Assembly (NCBI GenBank): GCA_964019415.1
Contig: OZ025886.1
Coordinates: 1,971,884-2,035,883 of the forward strand
DNA from: Ianthella basta
Taxonomy: Eukaryota; Porifera; Demospongiae; Verongiida; Ianthellidae
Length of the DNA: 64,000 bases
Direction: 5' to 3'
Made by a program: the position numbers and the translations under genes. The notes under the pieces are model-generated. The model worked only from the letters and a program-made list of their open reading frames with translations, was not told where the DNA came from and made no database searches. This document shows, piece after piece, positions 36,401 to 49,152 of this stretch. Position 1 is the first letter of the stretch; every line of letters begins with the position of its first letter.

Positions 36401-39400
36401 CGTTCTCAATAATACAGTTACACTGGCACACACATAATTATACAACTTGCAGTAGCCCTTTTGAGTTATGGAGTAGCCATATATAGCTTCAATATATTAA
36501 TATCTTAAGCCATGCTGTACAGAATTAAGAGTTATTGACACAAGCTACGCTTTCTCGATGATACAGTTACCCTTCTGAGATATTGCAAACGCAGTGATTC
36601 ACAACACAAAAATCTAATTGTGCAAAATGTAAAGGAGCTGTGTCATGCCATTCAACTGTACTATACTCACCTGCTACAATTCCAAGGAAGATTCTAAGTG
36701 CTGGTCCTCCATAGGGAGCAGGAGCAGTGTACACTTTATAACCTGATCTGCCGTCATACAAAAATTTGAAAGAATTTCTCTCCCGCACTAGATAATTTCT
36801 GAGCTCCTGTGTAGAGATGATGTTGTGCAACCTCCTGCAGAAGTATGGTCCTGTTGAACAGACATTGTTGATGTCATTCACAAGGTTGGTTGCAACTGTG
36901 CCAGTGTAAAACTCATCAAAACCATTTGCAGCTATTGTTCTCAAGGTTTGAGCAAGCTGTGGTCTAGTAATGTTGGTTGCGTTTTCTATATACTCTCCAT
37001 TGACCTGCAATAGTGACCTACAGAATTGTAATGGAAGGTGCTATAATTATGATATAATTTTGGCATTAAAATGCAATTACGTATACATACAGGCATGTAA
37101 TTTAGGAGAAGTTGAGCAACACGTGCAAGTGGGTTAGGTCTTATGTATACAATGTGAGCTTCCGTTTGGGGAATTAAAAATTGATGTCCTTGTTTCCCAG
37201 CACCCCATTTTATTCACGGAATGCACTCTAGTATGAGCCTCCTATCATTGTACTACATTTGTGTTGCAGTTGCCCATAATCGCATGTGGGACATGTCCAT
37301 TAAATGTGGAATTTAAACACAGCAGCTGCAGGCTTCTGCAAAACTACTGTACTTTCATAGGTAGTTAGGAGGTAGTTTTCGCGATGTAACTCTTGAACGG
37401 TTCACGAAACACATCAAAAGCCAGATTTCTTGACTTAGTGGTGTACAGGAAATGTACAGGCAAAGATCAAACCCATGCTACATTTCCTGTACAGTATATG
37501 CCATATGGCCAGGTACATTTCCTTCTGTACAGGAAATGTCACATTTCCTGTACAGTTCCTGCACAAATCCTATACACAGTATATTCCAGAGGATCATGCA
37601 GGCACTTTTCCTTCTATGAAGGAAATGTCACATTTCTGGCAGCATTCCTGTACAAATCTTATACACATGCATACACAGGCAAATTCTCTGCAGCAGGTAA
37701 CACCGGTGCCACATAACCTGCAGTGTTTTCTTGTACACAGTATTATCCATGTCATTTGACCAAGCTATATTTTCCTGTATCCTCTGTTACAGTAATGCAT
37801 TCTTCTGCACGTAGACAGTACATGATGACATGACCAGGAATCTTTCCTTTATGCAGGAAAAATCACATTTCATGTAGACTTCCTGCACATGTTATTAATA
37901 TGCATGTCATATGAAATTTGAAGACAGTGGTTGGAATCTATGCTATTGCTGGCAGAGCAGTAGTGTCTGGTTTGTTCCGGAAACATTGTAACTCATCATT
38001 GATCTACTGAGACATGAATGCACAAAGCATGCTAATATATATGCCAATAACATACAACCATATTCCATATTTGTCCATAGAGAGACCAGGATCAAACTTA
38101 GACCAGGTCTTGCTTAGAGACGGCAGGTCTTGCTTAGAGACGGCAGATTTGATCAGCTTAGCTTACTCAATGCAAATACAGGTCAGTTCTGAATCACACA
38201 CACATTAATTAGTGGGCAAATGTAGTCACAAACAACCATTCAGCTGTTAGATTGGCATCTTCAGTCTGCATGCTATGTTGTCCATGCTCACAATTTTGGC
38301 CTTATTGTAGCTGGGCTACTCACTTCCATGTGTACTCTTATCAGTCTGAGAGGAAAGCATCCTGCGCAATTACGCACTGACAGTGCAATGATGATGATCA
38401 CGATTCGATTACGAATCAAGACATTTCCACCATTAAATTTTACTCCATTGCATCATTCCATTCCTCTGTGATGGAGAAAAAGGCCAGAGATGAACACCTT
38501 TCAGCCAATTTATGCAAATATAAAGGCTGGCCAATGTCCTCAAGAATTTTTTGGTCTGCACTTCCTGTGAAGATGCCAACTCCTTCACAGAAATAGCTAG
38601 AGCTCCCTATTGTAAGCCATGCAGAATTAGCTTATACTTTGTGCTACTACATGGTTCTGCTTCACATTGTACAGTTTGTTGCCTGAGTGTGCTCAATTTC
38701 AAGATTATAAGTGATCATTTATGCCGTATTTTGTAAATGAAAAGAGAATAACTCTGCAACAGAAAAGAAAATGGAGGTGGCCTGCCATAGATTTTATACA
38801 TACATGCATGTAGATTGTGTATGCCAAGTTTGGTCTTTCTCAGCTATTCAGGGCACAACTAGATAGTGGTTCCCTGAAGCTACTTGCCCCCCCCCCCCCC
38901 CCCCCAAAAGATGAATGTGTTCACTTACAATCAGAATATCTCAATAAGGGAAGTGACGATCGATTAATTATGCATACCAAATTGCGGGAAATTTACTTGA
39001 TACTAAGTCAAGACATTTGATTGTCATACAATAGAGCTGCATAGGCAAAAGCAGTGTGACAGTTCATGCACTAGAGAAGTGTATGCAAGGATGTATAGCT
39101 TCAGATTCATGTATAGCTTGCTTTACTCAGTTGTGATATGTCAATATGCATGTGAGTTATGGCTATGTAAGCAATGTGGCTGCTGCGTGCTGCCAATTCT
39201 GACCTTTGTATTTCGACTTGGTTCTCATATTTACTAAGCTGGATTAGAGCAAGACTAGCAACAAATGAAAGACAAAGAACCCCTTTATCAAACTGTGGAT
39301 GATTCAAGTTTAACAGTCCCTTCTGACATCAAGATATATGGTTGAACACAAAGTTATCACGAAAGCAGTAAATGCCCGTGTGGTACTCAGGGGAAGTTGC

Positions 39401-41492
39401 AGCCAGCAGAGAATGGTTTCATCCGATGCGCATTAGCACTATCTAACTTTTCCATGTGTCATAAGTTAATCCATTCCACTCTGGAGTTATCATAAGAAAA
39501 CTTCGACTGCTAGTTGGTGCCAAAATATCAGGTCACATAACTCCAGCTAGGAACTATGGGTAGCATTATGCCACATGGAAAGGCCAGGAAATTTACTTGG
39601 CTAACCTTTTCACTGTTGATCTCAACGAGAAAGCATCTCAACGAATACCACACGACGATTTCCTGACTGCACTAGCCAAAAGCCCTCCGTACTCGTGATA
39701 ACACATGATATCCCTGTGACATTTCCAAAAAATGTCCGATGATGCTGTGATTCGTCGTACTATCTGGCTCACGCCGTATTTGAGCATATATCTAGCTGCC
39801 AGATATCACAGTTTGAAACGATCTTGGCCTCAGGCGCCTGTCAGATCACACGCATGTCACGTGCCATGCGTGTGATCTGCATGTCACATGCGTCTGATGT
39901 GCATGTCACATTACCATGGCAACACAGTAATTCACACCTTCATGTGTCATATTATCTTATGTAAACAAAACTGGACATATATATCCCACATGTGTGTATA
40001 TATTAAGCAACCGCCTAACAACCCACATGTTTACATAGCTAGGACATGTCCCACATGTGGATTGTGGTTTGGTGATAAAGCTTACTTTAGACCTTGAAAC
40101 CATGTAGCAGATTGTTGGTTGTGAAAGCTATGGTCTCTGCTGCTTGCAGGTGGGTCTGTCACCGCACTCTTGATAGCCTTCAACAAATGGTCTGATGGTT
40201 GAAATCCATTTTCTGCAAAGGAGATGGCATCTTTGAACAACGCAGTTCTCTTTTCCACAGTGTCAGTACTGAACATTTCCAAGGCCCGTTTCATTCCTCT
40301 CAACTCTCCAGGAACAGCAATGGAAGATGGACCTGTGGAAATAACAACAGTTAACTACAGTTAATAGTAAGGACTCAAACTTTTGCATCAATGCATTTAA
40401 TTCCAAACTCGATAGAATCATACACCTACAAAAGCATCATGGGTATGTTCACAGAATTCTCTTTCAGTCGATGTCCTGACTGGATGTTTACAATTGTTAA
40501 TAGACATTATGCTACTCCTGTGCTAATGTGCGTAATGGTGTGCTTTGATAAAGCTAGCCAAATGGAAGCATGCAGCAAAAGACAATGGAAGGCCATGGGT
40601 ATAGGCTCCTTCCAACGTACTGAAGATGACAGTATGCCCAACAGTCTGGAGTATATGTATGTAACAGAAATGTGTCATAGCAACACTTTAATACACGAAT
40701 ATTTACTGCGGGTACTACTTAGTATTACTAATTATAGTGCATGATCTACATAGCATACAGTTAACAATTAGAAAATGGCGGTCGTCCCCGAAGGAAAAAG
40801 CGGAAATAGACGGATAACTCTCGATCTGCGAACAGCAAGACGGGCGACGTCAACTCCGCTATAACCTGAACCGGTACCCCCAGTATCCACAGCGAGTTTG
40901 AAGGCGATGGAGCAAGAAATGGGCGCGCGCATAGCGAACACACATACACACACAGAGAGAGACAGACAGACACTTTCGGCTTTATAATATTAGATTTGCT
41001 AACGGTATAATAATTATTACAGATGTCCAGAGTTGCAGAGTCTGAAAGAACCATCATAGCCTTACCAATTAGTGCCAAAGTTTCGTCGTCCACATATGGC
41101 ACTCCAGCGGGGTCGTTCACTGATTGTGGAGCGACCACTCGCGCGTCTATGACTGTCACGTTGGGCTGACCACCATTAGGATTCTTCTTCGCTACCACCA
41201 TGACCATCCCGCCTCCAATCCCGCTGCTCTGAAAATTGACCACTCCGAGGCACAAAAGGGTGGCCACCGCGGCGTCCACAGCGTTATTCCCTTTGGCTTT
41301 CACGACGCGTATGCCTGTCTCCAGACAAAGTTTATTGTCCACTGCAATCTGTTTTGTTCCTGTCTGCTCAGAGACCGCATCTGAAGACACAGACGGAGAC
41401 GTTGTTGGAGCAGACGAAGTCAGCGGGAACAGTATGCCACCCAAACACAGGGCTGCAACTACAATCACGCCGCCACGAGAGTACTTGGCCAT
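33404..41492 (-). CDS. Gamma-glutamyltransferase copy C, six exons
   Basis: It is predicted to cleave and transfer the gamma-glutamyl group of glutathione and related peptides at the cell surface. The exons are 41492-41066, 40332-40086, 37017-36671, 35345-35239, 35115-34708 and 33793-33404. Phases are consistent and the total is 641 aa. Exon 1 encodes a hydrophobic N-terminus, [26 protein letters not shown] and the substrate Arg in DARVVAP. Exon 5 encodes the autocleavage site and nucleophile Thr (LGTTHLSV, about residue 419), NNDMD, LSAMCPT and GAAGG. Exon 6 ends with SDVRKFGG and a hydrophobic tail. Exon 4 reads [12 protein letters not shown], lacking about five residues (KFAAS) found in copies A and B. 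A second, differently damaged exon 4 lies at 35904-35983. Activity is therefore uncertain. Confidence 0.85.
35904..35983 (-). pseudogene. Duplicate, degenerate GGT exon 4
   Basis: An intact acceptor (CATGCATAG) is followed by in-frame [27 protein letters not shown], which matches the 5' part of GGT exon 4. It keeps the KFAAS residues missing from the exon at 35239-35345. After SYR the LGDP-encoding part is replaced by unrelated sequence and no conserved donor is seen. CA-rich repeats lie just beyond (about 35750-35830). Confidence 0.8.
37440..37880. repeat. Interspersed CTGTACAGGAAATGT repeats in GGT-C intron
   Basis: The palindrome-like motif CTGTACAGGAAATGT and its inverse ACATTTCCTGTACAG recur at least six times in the first 150 bp, with weaker variants (ATGAAGGAAATGTCACATTTC) up to about 37880. 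Neighbouring copies could pair into hairpins. No coding signal. Confidence 0.6.
38887..38905. repeat. Poly-C tract of 19
   Basis: An uninterrupted run of 19 C on the plus strand, in intron 2 of GGT-C. Its length may be an assembly artefact. Confidence 0.9.
39145..40060. mobile_element. Repeat element, inverse copy of 15790-17220, uninterrupted
   Basis: It matches 15790-16151 and 16788-17220 in inverse orientation and contains the empty target GGTAGCATT (39559-39567). The outer edges carry the related motifs CATGTGAGTTATGGCTATGTAA (left, 39149) and TTTACATAGCTAGGACATG (right, about 40028), suggesting terminal inverted repeats. It lies in intron 2 of GGT-C. Confidence 0.7.
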
Positions 41493-43195
41493 CTCTGTCA
41501 GTTTTCAAGCGATGAACTGCAGCTATAGCTAATGGATTGTGGGTTTCCGTGGAACTCGTCATAATTATTCGAAATTTGGCGCGGGGCTATCCCACAAGGC
41601 GTAGATAGAAGCCATACAAAGCCATCACACAAGTTCTTTTCTTTGCTCTCAGGAAGGGAATACCTGCAATTTCGTGTATTAACATACGCGGATGTTATTC
41701 GTTTTGATTTTCTGGAAAACATAATAGAAGCTGTATATATTCACATCTGATGCTAGGCATGCAGCTGAATGATAATCATAGCTGCCAGGTGAGCATGAGC
41801 GATCATGCCAGCTATGTATATATAGCTGACTTGTTATTGCCCACATGTGGGGACATGTAGCTATGTATATATATCACACACACCCATCTACATAATGTAC
41901 ACTTGTACATTTAGTGGCCAATAATATCCGTGCTAATATCCTATAATCAATGGCTCATGGTCGAGAAAATACCAACACATGCATGAAATTGGAAATTGAC
42001 ACTAACAACACATGGGCAACTATTGTGACTACTGCAATCTGTTACATGCATATGCTGTCACGCCATAATTATGTAATTTAAAATTGAAATTGGTAGCTGA
42101 ATAAGGTAACAGTGCTGCTGTGGGGTGCATGGCTTTCTGGCTGGGCTATCTCTATAATAATAATAATAATAATTATTATTATTTCTTCTTATTATTATTA
42201 TAGTCCCAGTTAGTCCCATGTAGCTACCAGGAAATTAGAAATGCAGAGTAAACTCCATGGAAATGTGGCTTATCATGGTGTTGAGCAATACTGTTGCTTG
42301 CTTCTATGCTTTTCCTGCTGGCTTTTCATACATGCATTTGCAAGCCTAGCACCATCTTTAGTTTGACATTGATCACCCTAATTCTTAACGCATGGACGCA
42401 GGTTTGTGCTATGTGCATATACACTGTATGTTATGCCAAGATACTCATTTCATACATAGCTGCTCATGCCTGACAATGTTTTGTGCACTTCTGTGGTCAC
42501 TATATATCATGACTTAACAACTAGGTAGTTACACAGCCTGGCACCTTGCTCAGAAAGTGATTGTGGAACTTCAGTGCATCGGATGCATGCAGTCAGTGAC
42601 ATGGACATGATGCCATAATGGACACACATTCATATAGTGCTAGCAATGAGCCAATGCATGGTTCCTGGGATTGAGATGCATGTGTACATAGACTAAATAG
42701 TTTCTGCCAATGAAGTTTAGCTATATTTATAGATACCATTCTAAACTAAAGCCTGTTTTTCTGTTTTAGTGTTGAAAATGGTGTCAGTTCAGGTACCATC
42801 TCTTCAGAGTGACTGTTTTGTTTATACAGCCCCCCAGCTGTTGCTTGCACTGCACTACTTGCATACACACTATCCCATTGGACGAAAATGACAAAGCTGC
42901 AACTAAGTTATACAATAAATGGCATTGCTAAGATCTCAAGTTTATGCATGCACATGCACTGCTATTGTATCTATAGTGAATCTGATATGCCACAGTACAA
43001 ATATTAGTCCTTACCATTGTAGGTGAGCAAATTGAATGTGGTCATTCTGCCATTGGCTTAAGCTTGTACTAGTAATGCATACATTGTCGGATAAATTAGT
43101 GGAGCTATGAATAGGATGCACTGATGAGTCTTCTTAAAGATTATAATATAGAATGGAGTCATGGTCACTGCTTGAAAGGAACTACATAATACTGT
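41493..43195. other. Intergenic stretch upstream of GGT-C
   Basis: No gene was recognised. It includes the presumed GGT-C promoter (a TTTGGCGCGGGG segment about 85 bp upstream of the ATG) and an ATA/ATT microsatellite at 42154-42202. The rest looks unique and non-coding. Confidence 0.5.
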
Positions 43196-44629
43196 TTAAT
43201 CAAAGGGTACATCTTGTGCTTCCTGTAACATCTCCCTCACAAGTTCAGCATTGCCACTGAGCCTGGCTTCTTCTAGTGCTCGCTGCATTCGGCCATTGTT
43301 TCTGAACAACCTTGCAGAAATGGCGGCAGAGTAAGAGAATTCAGCATCATTCACTTCAAAGAATATTTTGCGGACACTGTGGAATCCTGCTCTGTCATAA
43401 ATTGTTATTTGGGGGTGTGATTCACACTGTTGCAGTTCCTCTAGCAAACATTCAATCTTCCGCTCAAATCTTTCTGTACTACAGCAGTTAGCAGCATAGA
43501 ACTCCTTCACGTGCAGAAGGAGTAAGAGGGCATTGAGCCTCATTCCAAACAGATCAATTTGTGCCCATTCATCTGTCAGGCTCCTGAACTGTCTCAGTGC
43601 TTTATCTGCATAGTACTCTACTGACTCAATTACTGCAAATGAAAGATTGCGATAGTTGGCATCATAGATCCACCGTCCAATTGTCACAGTGTAACAGGGT
43701 GCAAGAAAGAAATTGGTAGAGTCTCCATTCTCCATTTCATCATAGAATGCCTTTACAATGTTGAACGCCTTTGGTAAGTCATGTGGTCTGTATGCCCATG
43801 CAAGAGCATAATCCTTCATAACACGTGCCATAATACTGTCTGGGCTAGATGGACAAAGTAGCTCTTTCAGATGGTCCCACTGGTCCTCCCTATAGGAAGC
43901 TGTTTCTGGAGTACTGATGACACCAAAAGCCAAACCAGCCACCTTTAGCAGAGGATGCTGGTTTTCTGCCTTAAGCTGAGCCCATGCTATATGGGAATGC
44001 CGCACATTATTCCCTAGGAATTGGCGAAACTCGCAATACTTTGCAATAAGTTGTCTTGTTGTGCAGGACACTTGGCTCAAGATTTCCTGCATCTGCAAAG
44101 ATGGAATCACGGAGATTCTGCAGCCCAGATTTGCAAAAATCGTCAGATCTTTGCTTCTGGTGCACCCCGGCGAGCTCTCTTGTCGCAGCGCACCGATACA
44201 TGGCCGTCCGTCTTCCGTGTCTTGTGGATCGCATTCAGCGGGCTGTATCTGATTTTCAGGATAGATCCTAAAGTGAGGATCGCTATCGTCTTCGTCACTA
44301 ATTGAGGTATCATCATGCAGGCCAGTTGCAGAAATGGATGAAGCCAGCAGCCTCCCCGTAACAAGTTCGGCTCTTTCATTCCCACAACCCTGCTCAGGAA
44401 TACCTGCATGCATGTAAAGAAATTTCAGAATGCACCTCGATCAATTGGGTAGCCTAACTGCCGCAGGGGTAGAAGCTTACATATTTTTGTTTGTAGAAAG
44501 ACCAAAATCCAAGTCTAGCACTTTAAAGCTCATTGACAATAACTAGCTAAATACAACCGTTTGACCTAGCTATAGCTATAGCTATATACAGAAATACATC
44601 ACGGACGGACGCACACTTTCTTCACTCAT
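43196..44629 (-). CDS. TPR-like alpha-helical family protein D, two exons
   Basis: Exon 2 (44403-43196) follows an ATGCATGCAG acceptor and carries the family core (GVISTPETASYREDQW, YALAWAYRPHDLPKAF, TNFFLAPCYTVTIGRWIYD, YDRAGFHSVRKIFF, ALEEARLSGN). The proposed exon 1 (44629-44617, 13 nt, MSEE) ends before GTGTGC, a weak donor. I chose it because it keeps the family's phase-1 junction and gives exactly 406 aa, the length of A and B. An alternative start cannot be excluded. No GGT lies upstream: the segmental duplication B starts about 180 bp before the ATG. Function unknown. Confidence 0.82.
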
Positions 44630-44796
44630 ATTGTCCAATGCACGCGAATTTTAGTTCGGAACTTTAACAGTTGGATGTATCACTTATTTTATATAAGTAA
44701 AGAGCCAGCTATAAAAAGTCTCGCGCTTCAGACCCCTTGCGAAAAGGTCTGGTATTATTGCGTACTCCTGGCCAATCAGATTCACCAATTGCTGTA

Positions 44797-44804
44797 TGAC
44801 GTCA
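44797..44804. promoter_or_regulatory. CRE-type palindrome upstream of TPR-like D
   Basis: TGACGTCA lies 168 bp upstream of the proposed ATG, with a CCAAT motif about 25 bp away (GGCCAATCAG, near 44771). Duplication B begins 2 bases after it. Confidence 0.55.
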
Positions 44805-44807
44805 GCC

Positions 44808-46107
44808 TAAAATTAGAGACAGCGTCGGGTGTTCAAGGGATAATTATGGTTTCATGCTATGGCTTCACTCGGGTACACTCCCAAAACAGAGCAAGAACAA
44901 GCCATACAAGCAAAATAATGCAAACTTGGGCCCTCTATACTTCACTCATAGTATTGCCGCTCTACTAACGACATTGTGCAACTACCAGGCGCGGGAGGGG
45001 GGTAGATAGTATCTAACTTGTATGGCCTTGACAACTTGTTAGTTATACATAGCCATGCACCTTGCACAAAGACACTTGTACGCCTTCGGTGTGTCACAAT
45101 TAATTGCAACGTGATGGGAATATAATGCCACTATTATAACAAACATGTTCGTCATAGAATTTTAGACATAGCAATCGACCACGCGTCAATGGTTTCAGGG
45201 ATTTCACAATGTAAATCTGCATGCACTTTTATGAGCCTAGATGCTATTCTAAGCTATATAAGGCCAGCTGTAGTATTATAGGGTTAAATTATTAAGGATG
45301 TTGATCATGTGAATGGCCAGATGAAATAACAAGTCAAAAATTAAATCATTATAAAGAAAGTTCATTGTGTGCTAGTTATAGTGAGATTAAGTAGCTATAG
45401 CTATGGCTACATACACCATTCCTACTGCATACCTACGTGCTGCATAGATCACTGGCTGTGTATTAATTCTGTTTAACATCTCATCTTTCACACACTACTT
45501 CCCATGCATACCAGAAGCTAGCCTAATAATGTTTATCATAATATTCATGCTATGTTGTATATATCCTGATAGTATATTCTTTCGCTATCAATATTATTTG
45601 GTGGAATTTGTAATTTGGTGCATAAATAGGTCCAAAGCCAATGAATGTCTCTGAATGCATTGATCATGTATAGCTATCTATTTATTATAGTGTGTTCAAG
45701 TGACCACATTATGTAAAATAGCTACATATACAAATATATGGTGTAAGTATGTGGTTCATTCACATGATCTTTAATGCATGTTGTCGGATTGTTTTGTGCT
45801 GTTCTATATAGTTCACGCCCCTCTAGTTACTGTGGCATTCTTGGCAAGGTAATATAGTTAGTCTCTTGCATGTGAAGGCACCATACGATCACATGCCTGT
45901 ACTACCTGACAAGCCACAAGAAAGCTGTAGCATGCATCAAGCGTGTATTCCGGTGGATTCCTGTACGTAAACTTCCTAAACCACAACATTTTTGCTAAAT
46001 ATAGCATTACATCATTGCAAGCCAAATATAGTACATTGCATCATAAGCCACAAGAATGGAGCTGTTACATAGTGCAGCATTCCAGCTAACCACATGTAGT
46101 CACAGGT
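44808..46107. other. Duplicated non-coding stretch (matches 2-1293)
   Basis: No gene was seen in this stretch or its partner in copy A. It is AT-rich, with only short chance frames. Near-identity with copy A reflects recent duplication and is not evidence of function. Confidence 0.6.
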
Positions 46108-46426
46108 CATTGCCACTGAGCCTGGCTTCTTCTAGTGCTCTGCAGAAATAGTTGCACATTGATGATATTCAGCATTGTCCTCTTTTCACAATATATAGTT
46201 TAAAGACAGCCCTGCCCTGTTATGTGTGGTTATTTTGAAGGTGTCCTTCACACTGGTGCATTTCCTCCAGAAGATTATTAGTCTTTTGCTCAACTCTGTC
46301 AGCATATACTATTGCAGGAAGTTTCAGTGTAGAACTCCCTCACATGCAGAAAGAGCAGGAGGGCATTGAGTCTCATTCCAAACAGATCCGTTCTAGCCAA
46401 TTCATCTGTCAGGCCCCTGAGTGAAC
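46108..46426 (-). pseudogene. Decayed 3' fragment of a TPR-like family gene (copy B)
   Basis: This is the duplicate of the relic at 1294-1612, with the same frame breaks. Its presence in both copies dates the decay to before the A/B duplication. Confidence 0.8.
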
Positions 46427-47156
46427 TGTCATTCTGTCAACATTTGCTTGGGTGTGATCATGCACCTACTGTTTACAAAGGGCTACCTACAGCTGAGGAT
46501 GTGATGCAATTGCTATGATGTCACTAATCGGGGTAGTCCTACCTTGTCCCCGTATTACTACTGTAAATCTGGATTGGGATTGGTAACTACTGGTAGGTCA
46601 CAGCCACATTGCACATAAGTGATTTGAGGATCTTCAGTGTGGCATCCTTGGCAGAAGGGTATGGTTTTATTATTAATAAGAGCATTATGATAATGAATGA
46701 GAAGTATTGTTTTGACGCGTGAAAGACTGCAAGCGCACACAATCACACATGCCCGTATTACCTAACAAGCCACAGGAATGCTATAATACTATTATAGTGT
46801 GCATCCAAAACCACATAACTTGCAATAGCATATATAGCATCATTGCAAGCCAAATATGGTATATAAGCCACAATAATGTAGATGTAGTGTAGTACAGCAG
46901 TCCAGCTAACCACATGTAGCCTCATACCCAGTCCTATTACTAATTAATAGGGACTACTCCCCACCTTTCAAACAGAAGTTGGAATGGAAATAGGGACTGG
47001 GTGCGAGGCTAAACCACATGCCAGTCAGCCTTTCCGTAATTCCATCACACATGCACTGCATACACATCTCCGTTACATTCTGACTATAGACAACCACAGA
47101 GGGCTTTGTCAGTTGCTGTGTGTAAGACTGTGTCTGAATTGAACCAGGTGAGAAGT

Positions 47157-47221
47157 TAGTCAGGCATCGCGTGACCCCTCCTCGTGCCTTCCGCGAGGAG
47201 GGGTCACGCAACACCTGACTA
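47157..47221. mobile_element. 65-bp TAGTCAGG TIR mini-element (copy B)
   Basis: This is the same insertion as 2339-2403, with the same 9-bp target duplication GTGAGAAGT. It was inherited through the segmental duplication, not inserted separately. Confidence 0.9.
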
Positions 47222-47498
47222 GTGAGAAGTAGCATGAAGAGTGCTAGAGTTTTGAATCCGATTTCTAGCTATATGCCCCATGCACCTTGAGTTGTGTTTC
47301 TTACCACTAACTGCGACTATGATTGCGACTTGTACTATGCCGTAGTTACATTAATACTACATGTACACATTGATATATATAATTATACTAATTAACTATA
47401 CAGAGAATACACATATCAATATAATAGTTGAATACAAAGTTGAATAAAATGATGAAAGACAGAATCAGTCACTGTATGAAGTATAAGAGTGCTACTGT

Positions 47499-48986
47499 TT
47501 AGTCAAAGGGCACATCTTGGGCTTCCTTTTCTATCTCCCTCACAAGGTTTTCATCGCCACTGAGCCTGGCTTCTTCTAGCGCTCTCTCCATTCGGCCATT
47601 TTCTCTGAAAAACTGTGCAGAAATAGCTGCACAGCGGTGATATTCAGCATCATTCTCATTTTCATAATATAGCTTACGCACACTGTAGAACCCTGCTCTA
47701 TCGTATGCGGTTATTTGAGGGTGTCCTTCACACCGGTGCAGCTCCTCCAGAAGATTATCAATCTTTCGCTCAAGCCTATCAGTATTTTGGGAGGTTTCAG
47801 CATAGAACATCTTCACACGCAGAAAGAGCAGGAGGGTATTGAGTCTCATTCCAAATAGATCAAGTCTTGCCCATTCATCCGTCAGTTCCCTGAACTGTCT
47901 CAGCGCTTTATCTGCGTAGTACTCTACCATTTTAATCACTGGAAATGACAGAGTATGACATTTCATATGGGCATCATAGATCCACCGTCCAATTGTCACT
48001 GTGTAACAGGGTGTGAGGAAGAAATTGGTAGGGTCTCCATTCTCCATTTCATCATAGAATGCCTTTACAATGTTGTACGCCTTTGGTAAGTCATGTGGTC
48101 TGTATGCCCATGCAAGAGCATAATTCTTCATAGCACGCGCTAAAATCCAGTCTGGGCTATGCGGAGCAAACTGCGTTTGCAGCAGGTCCCACTGCTCCTC
48201 CATATAGGAAGCAGTTTCTGGAGTACTGATGACACCAAAAGCCAAACCAGCCACCTTTATCAGAGGGTCTTGGCCCTCTGCTGCCTTAAGTTCAGACCAT
48301 ACAATATGAGAACACCGCACATTGTTCCCCAGCAGTTGACGAAACTCGCAATACTTCGTACGAAACATTTCTGGGTAATGCACATGGCTCATGAGTTCCC
48401 GCATCTGTAAAGACGAAATGACAATCATTCTTAGGCCCAAACCAGGGAGCACTAACTGTTCGTTTTCGTTGCGCCCCGTCGCGCTCTGTGGTCGCAGCGT
48501 CCATCGTCCATCCTCTGTGTCATGTGGGTCACGGGGCGCTTCCTGAACTTGGCGTTCACCATCGTACCCAGTGTGACGATCTTCTTCGTCGCCAGAGGAG
48601 GTATCTTCGTAATCGCCCGCTGCATTAGGAGATAGAAGTGGCTGCCTTCCCATGACAAGTTCAGCGTTTCCATCCCCCCATCCCTGCTCAGAAACACCTG
48701 CGAACAAATTTCAAAGCACTAATTTAGCACATGTCCTGTTGAGTGGCTAAACTGCAGTTAGCTAGCAAGTTAGCTGACTACGGAGGAAGATCTAGAAGCT
48801 TCACATGCCCGTTAGCTATTTGATGGCTATGGCTAGTAGCTATGTCGAAGAATGTTAGTGAAACTAAAAGTCACTTTGCCATTCAAGTGATGTCTACAAC
48901 GCTGAAACCCATTAACTGAGAAACTGTGTGATCAACATTTACTGTATGTATACTGTAGACCTACCTTTAGCTACGTGTTCTTCCAT
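47499..48986 (-). CDS. TPR-like alpha-helical family protein B, two exons
   Basis: Exon 1 (48986-48965, MEEHVAK) and exon 2 (48697-47499) are organised exactly as in copy A, giving 406 aa. It differs from A at about three positions (KKF to KMF, and QCK to RCE). It therefore appears intact and under the same constraint. It lies downstream of GGT-B, from which it is separated by the extra segment at 49153-49906. The CRE at 49059 is preserved. Function unknown; no membrane segment or signal peptide was seen. Confidence 0.9.
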
Positions 48987-49058
48987 AGATTCTGATTCTT
49001 CCCTTCGGTTACTGAACTATTCGTCTCTTGTAAAAATTGATTTATCGGCGTAAACACC

Positions 49059-49066
49059 TGACGTCA
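49059..49066. promoter_or_regulatory. CRE-type palindrome upstream of TPR-like B
   Basis: TGACGTCA lies 73 bp upstream of the ATG at 48986, at the same distance as in copy A. Confidence 0.6.
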
Positions 49067-49152
49067 CAACTGGCCGGGAACGCCCAAAATATGGCCGATC
49101 GCGACTAGCTAATTATTATCTTCTTACGTATACACATTCTCACAAAATATAC

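Noticed and set aside
40391..40744. 117-codon plus-strand frame
   Set aside because: Antisense within GGT-C intron 1, with no conserved features.
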